Shown piece by piece: positions 22,860-33,721 of a stretch of 64,000 bases of DNA. The notes under the pieces were generated by a model, which worked only from the letters and a program-made list of their open reading frames with translations, made no database searches and had not been told where the DNA came from. The position numbers were made by a program, and so were the translations under genes. Position 1 is the first letter of the stretch. Each line of letters starts with the position of its first letter. This stretch comes from Carya illinoinensis (lineage: Eukaryota; Streptophyta; Magnoliopsida; Fagales; Juglandaceae): NCBI RefSeq assembly GCF_018687715.1, contig NC_056767.1, positions 3,038,001 to 3,102,000 on the forward strand, given 5' to 3'.

Positions 22860-23384
22860 CCAAACGTTAAGCAACTTAGCCAAAACAAAATGCTATTCCA
22901 ACATCTATGCTTTATTTTTAGTTAAAGAATAATTTTTAGTGAAATTTTTTTTAAAATAATATTTAAAAAAATATTAAAAAAAACTATATATGCAATAATT
23001 TATCCGATTGATTTTATACGTTAAGGTACAAACCTACTTACTATAAAAAAATGATAAATACACATTAATTTTTATAATACATTACATAACTATGTTTTAA
23101 AATATATATTATAAAATATATTATGCAAGTATCATGGTTGATTACTTTATCAGAAGGAAAAATATAATTATATGTATAATTATATATTAATTTGTATATT
23201 AATATGAAGTGATTGATTAAAAAATAAATTTTATTAAAAAAATATTAATTTAAATTTTAAATATAAATAAATTAATATTAATAAATGACTATACAATTGT
23301 ATGTAATAAAACTCTAACCAAAAATAGGAGTTGGTCAGAGGTTGGGCGCGCCCGGTGACAAGGGAAGACCCTTTTAAGACCAAC
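22860..23384. other. AT-rich intergenic DNA with a dispersed repeat at 23,150-23,320
   Basis: The 23,150-23,320 segment matches 26,700-26,885 in the same orientation (GAAAAATATA, TATTAATTTG, TTAATTTAAATTTTAA, GTAATAAAACTCT types). No coding region. A GGGCGCGCCC palindrome stands out at 23,344-23,353 in very AT-rich surroundings. Confidence 0.55.
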
Positions 23385-25675
23385 TGCATTAATATTGGCG
23401 CCTACGTCCCCATCAACGTCAACGACGTAAATGTCAGGGGACAAAAATAATAAAAATAATAATATTATTATTTCATTACAATTTATTTATTACTTTTTTT
23501 TATTTAATTTTTTATAATTTTTTATTTTACTTAATAATTAAAAAAATAGATAGTAATAAAGTTATATATTTTTTAATTTTTTTTAATAATTAAAAATATT
23601 AAAAAAATCCTTAAAAAAAAATAACAAAAACTTAAAATACACATAGATAAGTAAATGGCAGTAAACCTACCACTGGCCCAAAAATAAAGGAGGAAAGGGC
23701 GACAGGGCGTTCGATGCAAAACGTGTTGGAGACTGACACGTCTTTAGCTCTGTCTTGTCTCTAGCCCTCTGATACTGACACTGACACGTCTCTCCTAATA
23801 TGACTACAACTAGATCCTGCCATTGGCAACCACCGTAAAGAATATTGTTTTTCATTTTTTTTATAAATAATTTTTTAATACTTTTAAATATTTTATAAAA
23901 AAAAAAGAAAACAACTCAACAGTAATTCCAGCGGGAGTCACCAGCGGTGACCAAAGTATTACTCCTCTGACATTCCTCTCGACACTAACACTGACTCCGA
24001 CTGTCTGCTAATGCCACACTTATGTCTCTCTCTGATATCTCTCTTTCTTTCACGTAACAAACGCCCCGATTTGCAAGCGAACGAAAGTAAGATGAGTAGT
24101 GATAGGCTTATGTTATATTTAATTTTAAATATAATAATATTTTTTTATATTTATATACATCGAATCAAAAATAAAAATTAAATTTTAAATATTATTATTT
24201 CATTAGATAATTACATGATCCAAAGTCGATGGTCGCCATTAGTTATTCAGTTTTCTTTATAGGTACGAAGGGTGGACCCACTAGCAAATCATGTAGACAG
24301 ATTATGGGAATTATTTGGTTGGCTGACTTTTAATGTACCCACTAAACTAATCATATATAGGATCAATTGGTCTTGTCCAAACATGACCGTCACTAAATAA
24401 GGTACAAGCATTTATCCTTATTATTAATTTACTATTAATAACCCGACATCATGTGCATATTCTATTGCATGTTTCTTCTTTTATATATATATATATATTA
24501 TATACACTCCAATTAAAAAGGGTGTGACTTAAAAAAAGCATTTTAAACTAATTAAAAGTCTTCAAACTAAGTAGTGGTGATTAATTATTTGATGGATCAC
24601 GTGATTATGGTAAGTACGTACTTAATGGAACCTAAATTAAACATAAAATAGCTCAGGATCAAGACACCATGACTTAAAGACTTTATTCTTTTCTCAGTTT
24701 ACCAGTTAGGCAATTAATTAAACAGTTTGCTGGGAGTTGGTGGGTCAACGTCGTATCTTCGTCATTCAAATAATTAACGCGGGGAAAAGTACGTTGATCG
24801 CATGGCAGGCATGTTTTTTAATTTTTTTAATTTTTGGCTTTATATATATATATATATATATTTGCCGGCATCCACACCCTTTTTATCAAAGTCAAGTGCC
24901 ATCTACATATATAATAGGACATCAATCGATCTCCGATTCTATACAACATAGTCTCCCATGAATTTTTCTTTCAAACTAAGAATGATCAGAGAAATCGCTA
25001 ATTAATTAACCAGAGAGATCGGAGGGTACACTATCACTGCTAGCTTTCAGATCATATCATATATTTTAATGAATAATGCATGGATTCAAATTGTAGGGTT
25101 AACTAATGAGATGAATTAAGGTCATCTAGTAGAGCACTAGTACTGTTAATTAATAATAAAAAAATGTCACAGCATTATAATCAACATGGTACATTACCAT
25201 GTTGCTAAAAAAAAGTTAATAAAAAATGTCACTGCTTTATGTCAATTATTTAAACTATATATATATAGTTTATAATATATGGCCTTCAAACTATATGATA
25301 AATAATTTAACTTGCGTACGGAATTAATTAATTAGACAGATCGACTTTTCAGTACATCTTCACCAATATTGACATGAGTCATGACTGGTGTGAAAGAAAG
25401 ACTATCATAATTGGAAAATTCAGAAATATAAGTATATATATATATATATATAGAGGGGGAGAGAGAGAGAGACTGGCCTCCCCTAAAAAATTCATAATCC
25501 TTTAAAATTTTCTAAAATTTTATATATATGATATATATACACATATAATTAATGGGAGTAGTTGGTGGGTAGACGTATGCCGCACGTTCAATCAAGCCCA
25601 AAATGTTCAAAATGCAATTAAAATATTACTTATCAATAATATTAACGCGTGGAAAACATTCATTATATCGCATGT
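23385..25675. repeat. segmental duplicate B, partner of 49.3-51.5 kb
   Basis: At least six blocks align in the same order and orientation with the D copy: 23,387-23,455 with 49,320-49,385 (CGTCCCCATCAACGTCAAC); 23,982-24,045 with 49,617-49,680; 24,060-24,220 with 49,690-49,835; 24,228-24,390 with 50,497-50,660 (TTAGTTATTCAGTTTTCTTT); 25,028-25,420 with 50,977-51,350 (GAATAATGCATGGATTCAAA); 25,556-25,668 with 51,350-51,455 (ATTACTTATCAATAATATT). AT-rich DNA between blocks has diverged. No gene is visible inside, so this is probably upstream intergenic DNA of the duplicated loci. Confidence 0.85.
25182..25204. repeat. perfect 10-bp hairpin present only in the B copy
   Basis: CAACATGGTA, CAT, TACCATGTTG forms a perfect stem. 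The D copy at about 51,150 lacks this piece, so it arose by local inversion-duplication in B or was lost in D. Confidence 0.75.
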
Positions 25676-25869
25676 TCTTTTGGCTATATATATATATATA
25701 TATATATTAGCCTGCATATACATCATGGAAAGGAGGACGAAATTAAATTTGTGTACTTTAAACGATAAATTTCGTGCATGCCCAATAGATAAAAAGTAAA
25801 AACAAGAAAATTCATCAATTCAGTTAGGTTGATCAGGACCCAGCTTGAGGATAATATAATATATAGTAA

Positions 25870-25970
25870 AATTTTCTTATTATCTTCATATTTCACACAT
25901 TATATTTATTTTAATTTTTTTTTATTTTTTCTATAATAAATATATAATGTGTGAATGATAAATAGAATAA
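25870..25970. repeat. imperfect foldback, arms of about 36 bp
   Basis: The left arm at 25,875-25,910 includes TTTCACACATTATATTTATT; the right arm at 25,933-25,969 contains AATAAATATATAATGTGTGA, its near complement. The spacer is T-rich. Likely a very small MITE. Confidence 0.65.
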
Positions 25971-26054
25971 TTCAATTAGTTTGATAAGATTAAAATGAAA
26001 TAAAAAATAAAAAAATAATATTTTAATATATAAAATATGTGGTATGAGATAATG

Positions 26055-26693
26055 AGATCTGGCTTGCCTCCAGTTTCACTATAACAAGACATTTCCTGTT
26101 GAGACTTGAACGGCCAGCTTTGTATGTTGGCAAGTAAAATCCAATCATGTTAAAAATACACTTACAATTTTAATAAAAATAAATTTAAAAAGACCATTGT
26201 TATGTTATTTATATGTTTGTATATAAATATTAAAAAAATATATAAATATATTTGATACCAGTTACTATGTTTAATTGATAAATATACAGTTTTTTTTTAT
26301 TGTTATTAGTGTTTCTAATAATTAAATAAATATTTTTTTTAATTTTTTGGTTAAAACAATTATAGTTGATGCAATGTATTGGGCATAAAGTTATTGCCAG
26401 GGTTAGTGTAGGGGACAAAATTTCTTTATTTTTTAATATTTATATTTTTGCAAGTGCCAGCATGGAAGACATTAATATATTTTTATTTTTCTACTATTTA
26501 TAATAAATAATATATTTATATATCAACACATAAATAATGTAGCAAAAAACAAGAATCTTTAAAATTTATTTGTAGTAAAATTTTGACAAAAATTAACAAA
26601 TAAAATATGTTCCTCTCTGACACAGTATTGGCACTCTTAGATCTAATAACAGGAGATGTCCTGTTGCTTTGCAACTGGAGGCAAGCCGGATCT
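26055..26693. mobile_element. non-coding element with 46-bp terminal inverted repeats
   Basis: The arms 26,055-26,100 and 26,648-26,693 are close complements: both read AGATC(T/C)GGCTTGCCTCCAGTT from the outside, then a variable 9-10 bases, then ACA-CTCCTGTT-type sequence. The inner part of the right arm, AACAGGA-GATG-TCCTGTT, is itself a perfect palindrome. The interior is AT-rich with no frame of note. Target duplicates are not obvious, so the superfamily is open. Confidence 0.75.
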
Positions 26694-26699
26694 GTATAA

Positions 26700-26885
26700 C
26701 ATTCCTCGTAAGGAAAAATATAGTTGTAAGTATAGTTATGTATTAATTTGTGTATTAATATAATGTGATTGGTTAAAAAGTAGATTTAATTAAAAATAAT
26801 GTTAATTTAAATTTTAAGTATAAATAAATCAATATTAATATACAGATTAGTATATAATTATATTTATATGTAGTAAAACTCTCCT
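26700..26885. repeat. dispersed repeat, partner of 23,150-23,320
   Basis: Same-orientation match along about 170 bp to the earlier copy, ending in a shared GTA(A)TAAAACTCT motif. Probably an old MITE family of the host. Confidence 0.7.
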
Positions 26886-27028
26886 CATAATATATATATA
26901 TATATATATGCGCGCGCGTGCGTGAGAGAGACAGAGTGAGAGAGAATCTGTAATCACAATGATTATTATTCCAGACAGTAATACGTACAGCACTATCTAA
27001 GGTTATGCAAAACAAACCTGGGGAGGAA

Positions 27029-27059
<31 letters not shown>

Positions 27060-27190
27060 ATATTTTAACGACATGACTTAATTATTATTTTAAATTTTTA
27101 ATATTTTAAAATAATAATAATATTAAAAAATAATATTTTATTTAACTTTAATTTAAAATAAAAAATTTTCATCTCATTTCATCGTCCAAA
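27060..27190. repeat. AT-rich MITE-family copy 1
   Basis: Shares with 30,475-30,690 and 31,283-31,455 the pattern TTTTAAATTTTTA, AATATTAAAA, TATTTTATTTAA and an edge resembling TCATCTCATTTCAT. Similarity is partly compositional, so the grouping is tentative. Confidence 0.4.
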
Positions 27191-27289
27191 CCTACCATCT
27201 ATACGTTTAATTTTTTTTTTCGGCTTTAATTAATACATGGACGATTTTTCAATTTGTTTTTTACTAGAGATAAGGGGTCAAGTTGTATA

Positions 27290-27427
27290 TAATATTGTAT
27301 AGAGAGTTGTACCCGACAAGGACTTGAGTAGTTCTACAGGAATGAGGCAGATTCATGTGGGAATTCATATGAGGCCGTAAAGAGCTTTGTGAAGCTTGCA
27401 GATGTAATCGGGATGAGCAGGGTCTAC
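27290..27427 (-). pseudogene. Copia reverse-transcriptase scrap
   Basis: The minus strand reads FVDPAHPDYICKLHKALYGL, the conserved Copia reverse-transcriptase segment that normally continues with K-Q-A-P-R-A-W. Here it breaks into stops after YGL. The left and right neighbours are not recognisable Copia coding sequence, so only a short piece was captured here. Immediately 5' (minus strand) lies TTTTTCATTTGTAG. Confidence 0.65.
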
Positions 27428-28204
27428 AAATGAAAAATAAAAACAGGATAGAATGGAAAACTCTCTCACTGATTTCATTGATTGTATTGAGTACTACATA
27501 TACACGAAAATGACAAAATGAAGAATAATGAATTGTTTACAAATAACTTGAGAGAAATAGATAGCGGTTTTCTCTGCTGTTGTATTCTAGAGGAATCTGT
27601 GATGATGATGATGTACAATTGAGAGGAAAGACCCTTTGGTCGTCCAGAGTGCCCTTGATGTGTTCGTGGAAATTCTCAGAAAAGTCACTTAGCTTGATAC
27701 CTTCCCCTTCCACCCCCCTCCCCCAACCTCTACCGCCCCAAATTTCACTGTTCACCATCGTTTTAGCTGGTTCTGGGCAGTTTTCTCCAATTTTGGTGGT
27801 ATTCCTATTAAATCTCTTTTCGTGAGAGTCAAGTCTCATTTTGGATAGATTATAAGCTCACAAGTCTGTCATCTTGAGAATCGTTCCTCTTTCTACGGCC
27901 TTCTCAACCGGTGATTGAACCAAACTGCAGTGCCTGAACATGAAAAATCTGAGATTGGTACCTCGATCCGCTCAGCTACGCTTTGTTCTTAATTCATTTG
28001 AAGATCCACTCTTTCTACCCATTATGGATGCTTGAACGATTAGATTACATTTATTTTGGATGTATTTTTGTTTTGTTTTGTTTTGTATATGATTAGATTA
28101 CATTTATTTTTTTAAATACACAGAGTCCTCTGTTTCCCAAAGCTCAACCACTACTTCTTACTGCCGCTCCCCAAAGACATAAATTTTGTAATTTTCTTTC
28201 CGAC
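27428..28204. other. intergenic DNA, no gene recognised
   Basis: Contains a 100-codon minus-strand frame (27,537-27,839) rich in glycine and serine with no motif, a plus-strand frame on the same bases, and a direct repeat GATTAGATTACATTTATTTT at about 28,037 and 28,091. Nothing supports either frame as a gene. Confidence 0.4.
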
Positions 28205-28219
28205 TCTTGTTATCGCACT

Positions 28220-28222
28220 CCC

Positions 28223-28258
<36 letters not shown>

Positions 28259-29060
28259 GGAATTTCTCTCCTGGGTAGGAGTTACATTTGCATTCTGGTG
28301 GAATTTATGAACTGGGTTTCTGCTGGATTCTTAACTTCCTTTACAAAGCTTCAGTTATTTTTCCACCAATGCTTCTTTGGGCTTCTGGAAACCTTAAAGA
28401 AGATAATGTACTCCAAAAAGGCAAAAACTGGTTTTCTGTCTGAATGACTTATTTCTGAATTCTGGGAGTTGCTGGGCAGCTTGTTATGCTTCAGTTTCAA
28501 TTTTCCTTTGCTCAACTCCCAAAGGGTCAAAATATTTTCTTCATTCGAGACAGAACAGAGGAACCCCGAGTAGATTGATCGTTCCTTTCTTTCCAAGGAA
28601 AAAGCTATATAATTTTGGCACATCCAATTTTATAGAGAAAAGGAAGTTTTTAGCATTTATCTTTGTCCCAAAGTGGATATTTTCTTGTGGTAGGAGTAGT
28701 ACGAAACATTCATCGATTCCCAATAGAAAATGGAGAAAAAAGCAAACCTTTGTACTCGTTTGCACCCGAAATAGAAAGATAACAGACACAGAAATAAATC
28801 ACCTTGTTTTTTATATTTTTTCCATGAACTACAAACCCAGACAAAAGGAATACATTGATACAGGCACAAAACAAACCCAGACAGTTATAGATCCAGCACG
28901 AAGAACGAAACTTACTAATCTGCAATCCAAAGGACTGTTAATTTTGATAGTACAGCACAATCTAAGGTAACAACAGAGACCATCGAATGAAGTAAAACAA
29001 ACACCATCTTAAACCATAACCAAAACCAGAGAAAGACGAACAGAAATCATGTAATGATGG
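28220..29060 (-). repeat. 3'-flank block of small-peptide locus C
   Basis: Homologous to 10,080-11,320 (same orientation) and, inverted, to 63,840-64,000. On the minus strand it begins about 25 bases after the locus C stop codon. A conserved GATTGCAG|ATTAG acceptor-like site lies at 28,919. Overlapping minus-strand frames at 28,541-28,789 and 28,657-28,869 have counterparts in the 10-kb copy (for example HFLLGI in both). Which, if any, is translated cannot be told from two copies. It includes a CT run at 28,226-28,252. Confidence 0.75.
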
Positions 29061-29084
29061 CCATGTGGGTAGGGCAGCAGATAT

Positions 29085-29318
29085 TTAACGACCTTGGTGG
29101 GGAAAGATCTTCACGTTCTTCGCATAATTCTCAGCTGGAATTTTCGGGTGGTGGCTTAGACAGCAAAGATGTGTGGCAATGGACTTGAGTATGGAATAAA
29201 ACACCATCATCTTCACCGATCTTCTCTTTCGAGGAAATACGCTTCCTTTCTTGGGTATGAAGCGCGGGCGTCCAAACTCAGCTTCCACCGTTTCCTCAGT
29301 ACCTTTGCTCAGCTCCAT
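29085..29318 (-). CDS. small basic peptide, locus C (intact)
   Basis: A 77-codon frame starting MELSKGTEETVEAE. The core, about residues 18-38, carries PKKGSVFPRKRRSVKMM and is followed by SILKSIATHLC. It aligns directly with the peptide at 63,648-63,836 (MDLADDTEEMVKAE..., PKKGSIIPPKRRSVMKM, SIIKSIAGAAHLC). The acidic head, strongly basic middle and short hydrophobic tail recall short hypothetical plant proteins I have seen, but I cannot name the family. No signal peptide or membrane helix. The start is the first ATG in frame and matches the start at the 63.6-kb locus. The C-terminal 20 residues differ between loci, so the true 3' end may lie across an intron: CCAAG|GTCGTT near the stop could be a donor and 28,919 an acceptor. 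Same orientation as locus A; homologous 5' flank at 29,430-29,690. Confidence 0.65.
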   Translation of the reverse strand: MELSKGTEETVEAEFGRPRFIPKKGSVFPRKRRSVKMMVFYSILKSIATHLCCLSHHPKIPAENYAKNVKIFPHQGR

Positions 29319-29429
29319 TTTCTCTCTAGCTCTATGGAAAATGGGAATTGGGATGGCTCAAGTTGCTGAACTGAATTATCCCAGAATGCATGCATGTATG
29401 CAAAGTGGGCTGATATCACATGGCCGACC

Positions 29430-29690
29430 ACGGATCCGGTAGCTGGGGCCACTTAAAAAAAAAAAAATCTGTCAAAATTATTTGTAATGAAGATAAATAC
29501 TTAACTTAAAAATAAATTTATTTCAATTAAAAATAATGTTTTTGATAAATAAATAAATTAATAATAAATAAATAATTTTCGTATAATGGCAAGTAGCTAG
29601 TCCAACATCATGTGATATTGCATGTAAATTATGATCACAAAATTAATAGAAATTTTTCTTTTCTGATCAGATTTTATATGTATATAGTCA
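29430..29690. repeat. 5'-flank duplicate of locus C
   Basis: Partner of 21,590-21,850. It begins about 110 bp upstream of the locus C start codon, whereas in locus A it begins about 660 bp upstream, so locus A has gained or locus C has lost sequence between. Confidence 0.8.
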
Positions 29691-29736
29691 ACGTCAACAA
29701 GAAAAGACAAATTGTAGAATAGGAAGGCCACGTATT

Positions 29737-30338
29737 TAGGGGTGGCAATATGTTATACAACCCATTAATTCAATACGAATACGATACGATAATAGCAGGT
29801 TAGAGTTTAGTCTTAACGAGTTCGGGTCAAAATGGATTGACCCCTTAAGACACGATTACTTAACGGATTGATAACGGATTAACCCATTATGACACGTTAA
29901 GAAAGTTAAAATTACAATTATACTCTTATACTTAAAAGTAAAATTGTTAGAATTTTAATTTCGATATTTTTATTATTTGAATCTTAATTTTAGACTTGTA
30001 ACTAGCTTTATAATTTTTATAAATATTGTGATTTTAAAATTTATATAAAATTATGCTAAATTTAATCAGGTCAAACAGGTTAATTTCGGACATATTCAAC
30101 CAATTTATATAAACAGTTTAAAACAGGTCATATTATATCTTGTTAACTTATTTCGTAATATTTACTAATGGATCAAAACGAGTTAACATGATACGACACG
30201 ACACGTTATGTTAATGGGTCGCGTTAGGTTTTGAGATTTTGACACGATAAGTTTAATGGGTCGAATTAGGATTGAGATATATAATATAATATATATATAT
30301 ATTTTAACAAAACCGATTAACACGATTTGACATCCCTA
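29737..30338. mobile_element. hAT-like non-autonomous element, 602 bp
   Basis: The left end TAGGGGTGGCAAT and the complement of the right end, TAGGGATGTCAAAT, match at 11 of 13 positions. The flanks 29,729-29,736 (CACGTATT) and 30,339-30,346 (CACATACT) match at 6 of 8 positions, as expected for an old 8-bp hAT target duplicate. The interior has repeated ACACGA, GGGTC and TTAACGGATT motifs and no coding frame. Confidence 0.8.
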
Positions 30339-30474
30339 CACATACTTCCTGACCGATGATTTCAATTGTGGAGATCTTGCCAATGCACTTGAATGGAATC
30401 TATGGAAAGTCACATCCCATGTGATGGAGTAGGGTCATCATGAGCTCGACATGCAATTTCATGGCTATAGTTTA

Positions 30475-30690
30475 GTTACTCCAATTTAAATTATCTATCT
30501 TATTTTATATAATTATTATAATTTTTTTAAATTTTTATATAAAATATAATAAATAATTTAATTTCTTTTAAATCTTAAAATAAAATTAATATTAAAAAAT
30601 TTTATTATAATAATATTATATTTAACTTTTAAAAAATTATTTTATTTAAATTGTATAACTCAACATAATCTTAATTTTCTTAATTATGTC
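30475..30690. repeat. AT-rich MITE-family copy 2
   Basis: Shares TTTAAATTTTTATATAAAAT and AATATTAAAAAATT patterns with 31,283-31,455. No coding content. Confidence 0.45.
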
Positions 30691-31282
30691 ATTTATATCC
30701 ATACATACCATTCAGTGTTTACTTTTGTCTTTATAGTTTTATTGTCTCCATATACATTTAAAGGTTCTGCTGATACATTCATATTTTGGTGATCGGTAGG
30801 AAATTCATCATGGGTTTGATCCAAAAGTTAATACATGTAGAAAACTGCAAATTGCATATTCAGAATTAATTAATATTCAAATTCGTAACCTTTTTCTTAT
30901 CTTTAGTATTTTAATAAATAAAATTACATACAGTCGTAGAGTGTATAAACATCACGTAATTATTTTAAAAAATAGTATAATTTATTATTAAAAAATTATT
31001 TTTTTCACATAAATTTCATATTTATTAATTTTTTTTAAAAAAAAATTACGCAACACTTACATACTTCACAATTACAAATATAATTTTCATCTTAATTTAA
31101 TAATTTGCTACCTACGCTGCTTCTTCTTTATCTTTGCAACTTATTCAAAAGGATAATATTGACCAATTAAAAAACAAGAGAGTAGAGATCATTATGAGTT
31201 AAGTAGGGTTAATTGGACAGCTACTGATTATATAATGACTAAAATGTACTTTAATTAATTTAGTTATTCGGTTTCTTTATGC

Positions 31283-31455
31283 CTCTATTTTATTTCATCT
31301 CATTTATTTATTATAATTTTTTAAATTTTTATATAAAATAATTTAATTTTTTTAAATTTTAAAACAATCATAATATTAAAAAAAATATTTTAACACTATT
31401 TTATTTAATTTTTAACTCCTATCACAACTCAATCTCATCTCATTACGAAAATAAA
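31283..31455. repeat. AT-rich MITE-family copy 3
   Basis: Edges CTATTTTATTTCATCTCATT and the complement of AATCTCATCTCATTACGAAA are loosely inverted. The interior matches copy 2. It appears to sit inside a scrap of the duplicated block (TTTAGTTATTCGGTTTCTTT just before it resembles 24,239 onward). Confidence 0.5.
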
Positions 31456-31459
31456 CGAG

Positions 31460-31640
31460 GCTTAGGTGGGCCATGCATATGATTATGATATTCTAATTAC
31501 GAAATTGCTGCTAACTGGTGGGTTGAAACAATGCCAGACCGGAAAACGTTCATATCGCATGTTTTTTCTGGCTATATGTTGCCTGCATCCCCTGTTTGTC
31601 AAAGTCTACTACCTATGTAGGGCTCAGCAAATTATTGAAG
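31460..31640. repeat. partial duplicate of 24.74-24.91 kb (block upstream of locus C)
   Basis: Shares in order GGTGGG, GCATGTTTTT, GGCT-TAT, GCCTGCATCC, TCAAAGTC and CCTATGTA-like pieces with 24,741-24,910. Diverged, but consistent with loci A and C having been duplicated together with several kb of upstream DNA. Confidence 0.5.
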
Positions 31641-31649
31641 TTATTTTTA

Positions 31650-32530
31650 TTATTCAGCAATTTCTTTTAAAAAAACAATTTGCACAAAAAAATGTCATGA
31701 TCATCTCATATTGGACCCTAGGTTGTTTTTCTTCTACATCCAAAGGGAAAAGCTAGCTCTACGTTGATCCGACCTTTTCCATCCATCCAAACAAAGTGGG
31801 ACCGAGCAGGGCACTTGCTGTCTTTCAAAACATAGTTCTTCCAACAAAAGGAATGCGCGTTATTCTTGGCCACTATTGTTAAGGACATGTTCCACTTCTT
31901 TCCTGTAACCATTCAACCACATATTGTTAAGGGATTTCGATGTAATCCACATAAAAAAATTCTGACGTTTAAGTCAGTAAGTGTAATCAAAGAATTCATA
32001 ATTCAAAAGAGAGTTTGACCCTTTACTATCAAGGGTTACTTGGTATATATAAGTTCATACATGATACTTATCTTATTTAAAATTTATTGGTGTTGATCAT
32101 CACCCAATACCTAAAATAATTACGTAACCGTATGAAGTCTCTATCTGATCATCACTCGATACCTGGAATGATCATGTAACTGCATGAAGCCTCTATCTTT
32201 CCATGAAAGATGGCATGGTGCATGTATAATTTTGATGCACTTTGGACTCCCTTCAATCTCGCAAGGACCTCTCCTATGGGCTTTTCCCACATTGGGCTTT
32301 TTTGGTAGAATGGGCCCTCGGTTTAAATCGGCCCTGTAGCTACCCTGCTAATTCTCTTCGCCCCCAAGGCATAGGGAATTTAATTGATTAAATTAGACGC
32401 ATTGTAAATGTTGTGAACCTCGCCATGGGCCTCCTCATTGCTTCCAAACCCTATATCTTTTGATGGTTTACCATGGGCTTGGGCGTACGGAAAGCAAATA
32501 ACTGTTGGTACAAGCCCGACCCATCTATGA
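31650..32530. other. intergenic DNA preceding a gypsy-type relic
   Basis: A 64-codon minus-strand frame at 31,718-31,912 has no known motif. From about 32,230 the DNA becomes GC-richer, with CCCACATTGGGC and AATGGGCC blocks, and leads into the relic below; it may be its LTR or leader. Confidence 0.35.
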
Positions 32531-32835
32531 ACCTTGCCGGCTGACCTTTCATATTCTTCTCCTATGTCGTTTCACTTTTTCAAAAATCGAGGAACCCCCA
32601 AGATTTCCCACTATCATGATAGAAGCGGAGGGGAGCTTTCATGCAATGGATACTTTTTTGCTTCAGTGTTAGGCCATGATGTCTACGGCCATTGGCATTC
32701 CGTATTTGTTATCTTTAAATGCGCCTTCTATGTCTCTTTTAATTTTTCCTCTGCAAGCTTTTCTTCCTCGTGCTTCCTTTCTTGCTTTTGCTTCTTGCTC
32801 ACTTTGTCTTCCTTCGTTTCCCTCTTCTAGTTTCC

Positions 32836-33683
32836 ATGGCTGAACAAGGTGATAGCTCTGTACAACCTTTGCAAGTCTTGGAAGGCATGACCTTCGATGG
32901 ATACGGATGGCACTCAGGCCTTAGAGAGAAGCATTTACCACGGATTCAAGATAAATATTGCATCCCCGAAACGACTATGATGGAGGCTCCCTCATCTGGA
33001 TGCTGTGATGATGAGGGCTTCGCTGGTAAAGTTGCCATAATTATATCCCTTTTGTCACATGGGTTAAGGCTCCTCCTTTGCCCCACTCTTCGCAATATTT
33101 TGAACCCTATTGGTCTGGCACCTGCTCAACTACACTCCTTTGCGTTGAGGGCGTATCTCTGCGCTTGCATCATCTTCCATATGGTCCTAGAGCGTCTCTG
33201 TGGCCCCTATCCCGATTTGATTACTCGGAAATTTTTGACCTTTTACAATGTGAGGGCCACTACCAAGGGCAACGTCGTCAGCTTTAGCAAGAAAGATAAC
33301 GGGTAGACCTTGGCCCGATTTGATACTCGGTACTCCAACACCAAAGCTTGGACAACCAAGTTATTTTTTTATTACTGGTCAAGGCTGGGGGTTTCTCGCC
33401 CAAGAAGACATTTTCAGAGATTTTCTAGTTAGAGCGATCTGATACCCTCTACCTGATGACAAGAGCTTGTGGGCTACCATAGAACTTTTATCATGTCGGG
33501 AACTGATCCGAATTGAAACTGTCCGTTCTTGAGCTAAAGCTCATCCTGATGATCTCTTGACTGACTTTTTGTTGACGCCCATTTATATTGATAGGTTTCT
33601 AATGTCTCCCAACCGATTCTATGTTCAAGGGTGCTCATTCCTGATTTCGACCACTATTCCCCCTCCTCTACTGAAATTCTCAG
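32836..33683 (+). pseudogene. gypsy-type transposon protein relic (Transposase_28-like)
   Basis: Starts MAEQGDSSVQPLQVLEG at 32,836. Further on, LSHGLRLLLCPTLRNILN followed by APAQLHSFALRAYL resembles the conserved part of plant proteins annotated as putative gypsy type transposon (Pfam Transposase_28). The first frame stops at 33,306; the protein continues in shifted frames with FDTRYSNTKAW, GQGWGFLAQEDIF, YPLPDDKSLWATIELLS and LTPIYIDRFLMSPN, broken by at least two stops. The alanine- and leucine-rich segment before the ATG is another frame. Confidence 0.65.

Positions 33684-33717
<34 letters not shown>
33684..33717. repeat. A34 homopolymer
   Basis: A run of 34 A residues inside the relic; read in frame it would be polylysine and it is followed by more lysine- and glutamate-rich codons (ENAKKREKKSKKKN). 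Probably a basic-coding tract that expanded by slippage, or an assembly-sensitive site. Confidence 0.9.

Positions 33718-33721
<4 letters not shown>

Noticed and set aside
31718..31912. 64-codon minus-strand frame with several cysteines and tryptophans
   Set aside because: No second copy, no motif and no splice context; could be chance.
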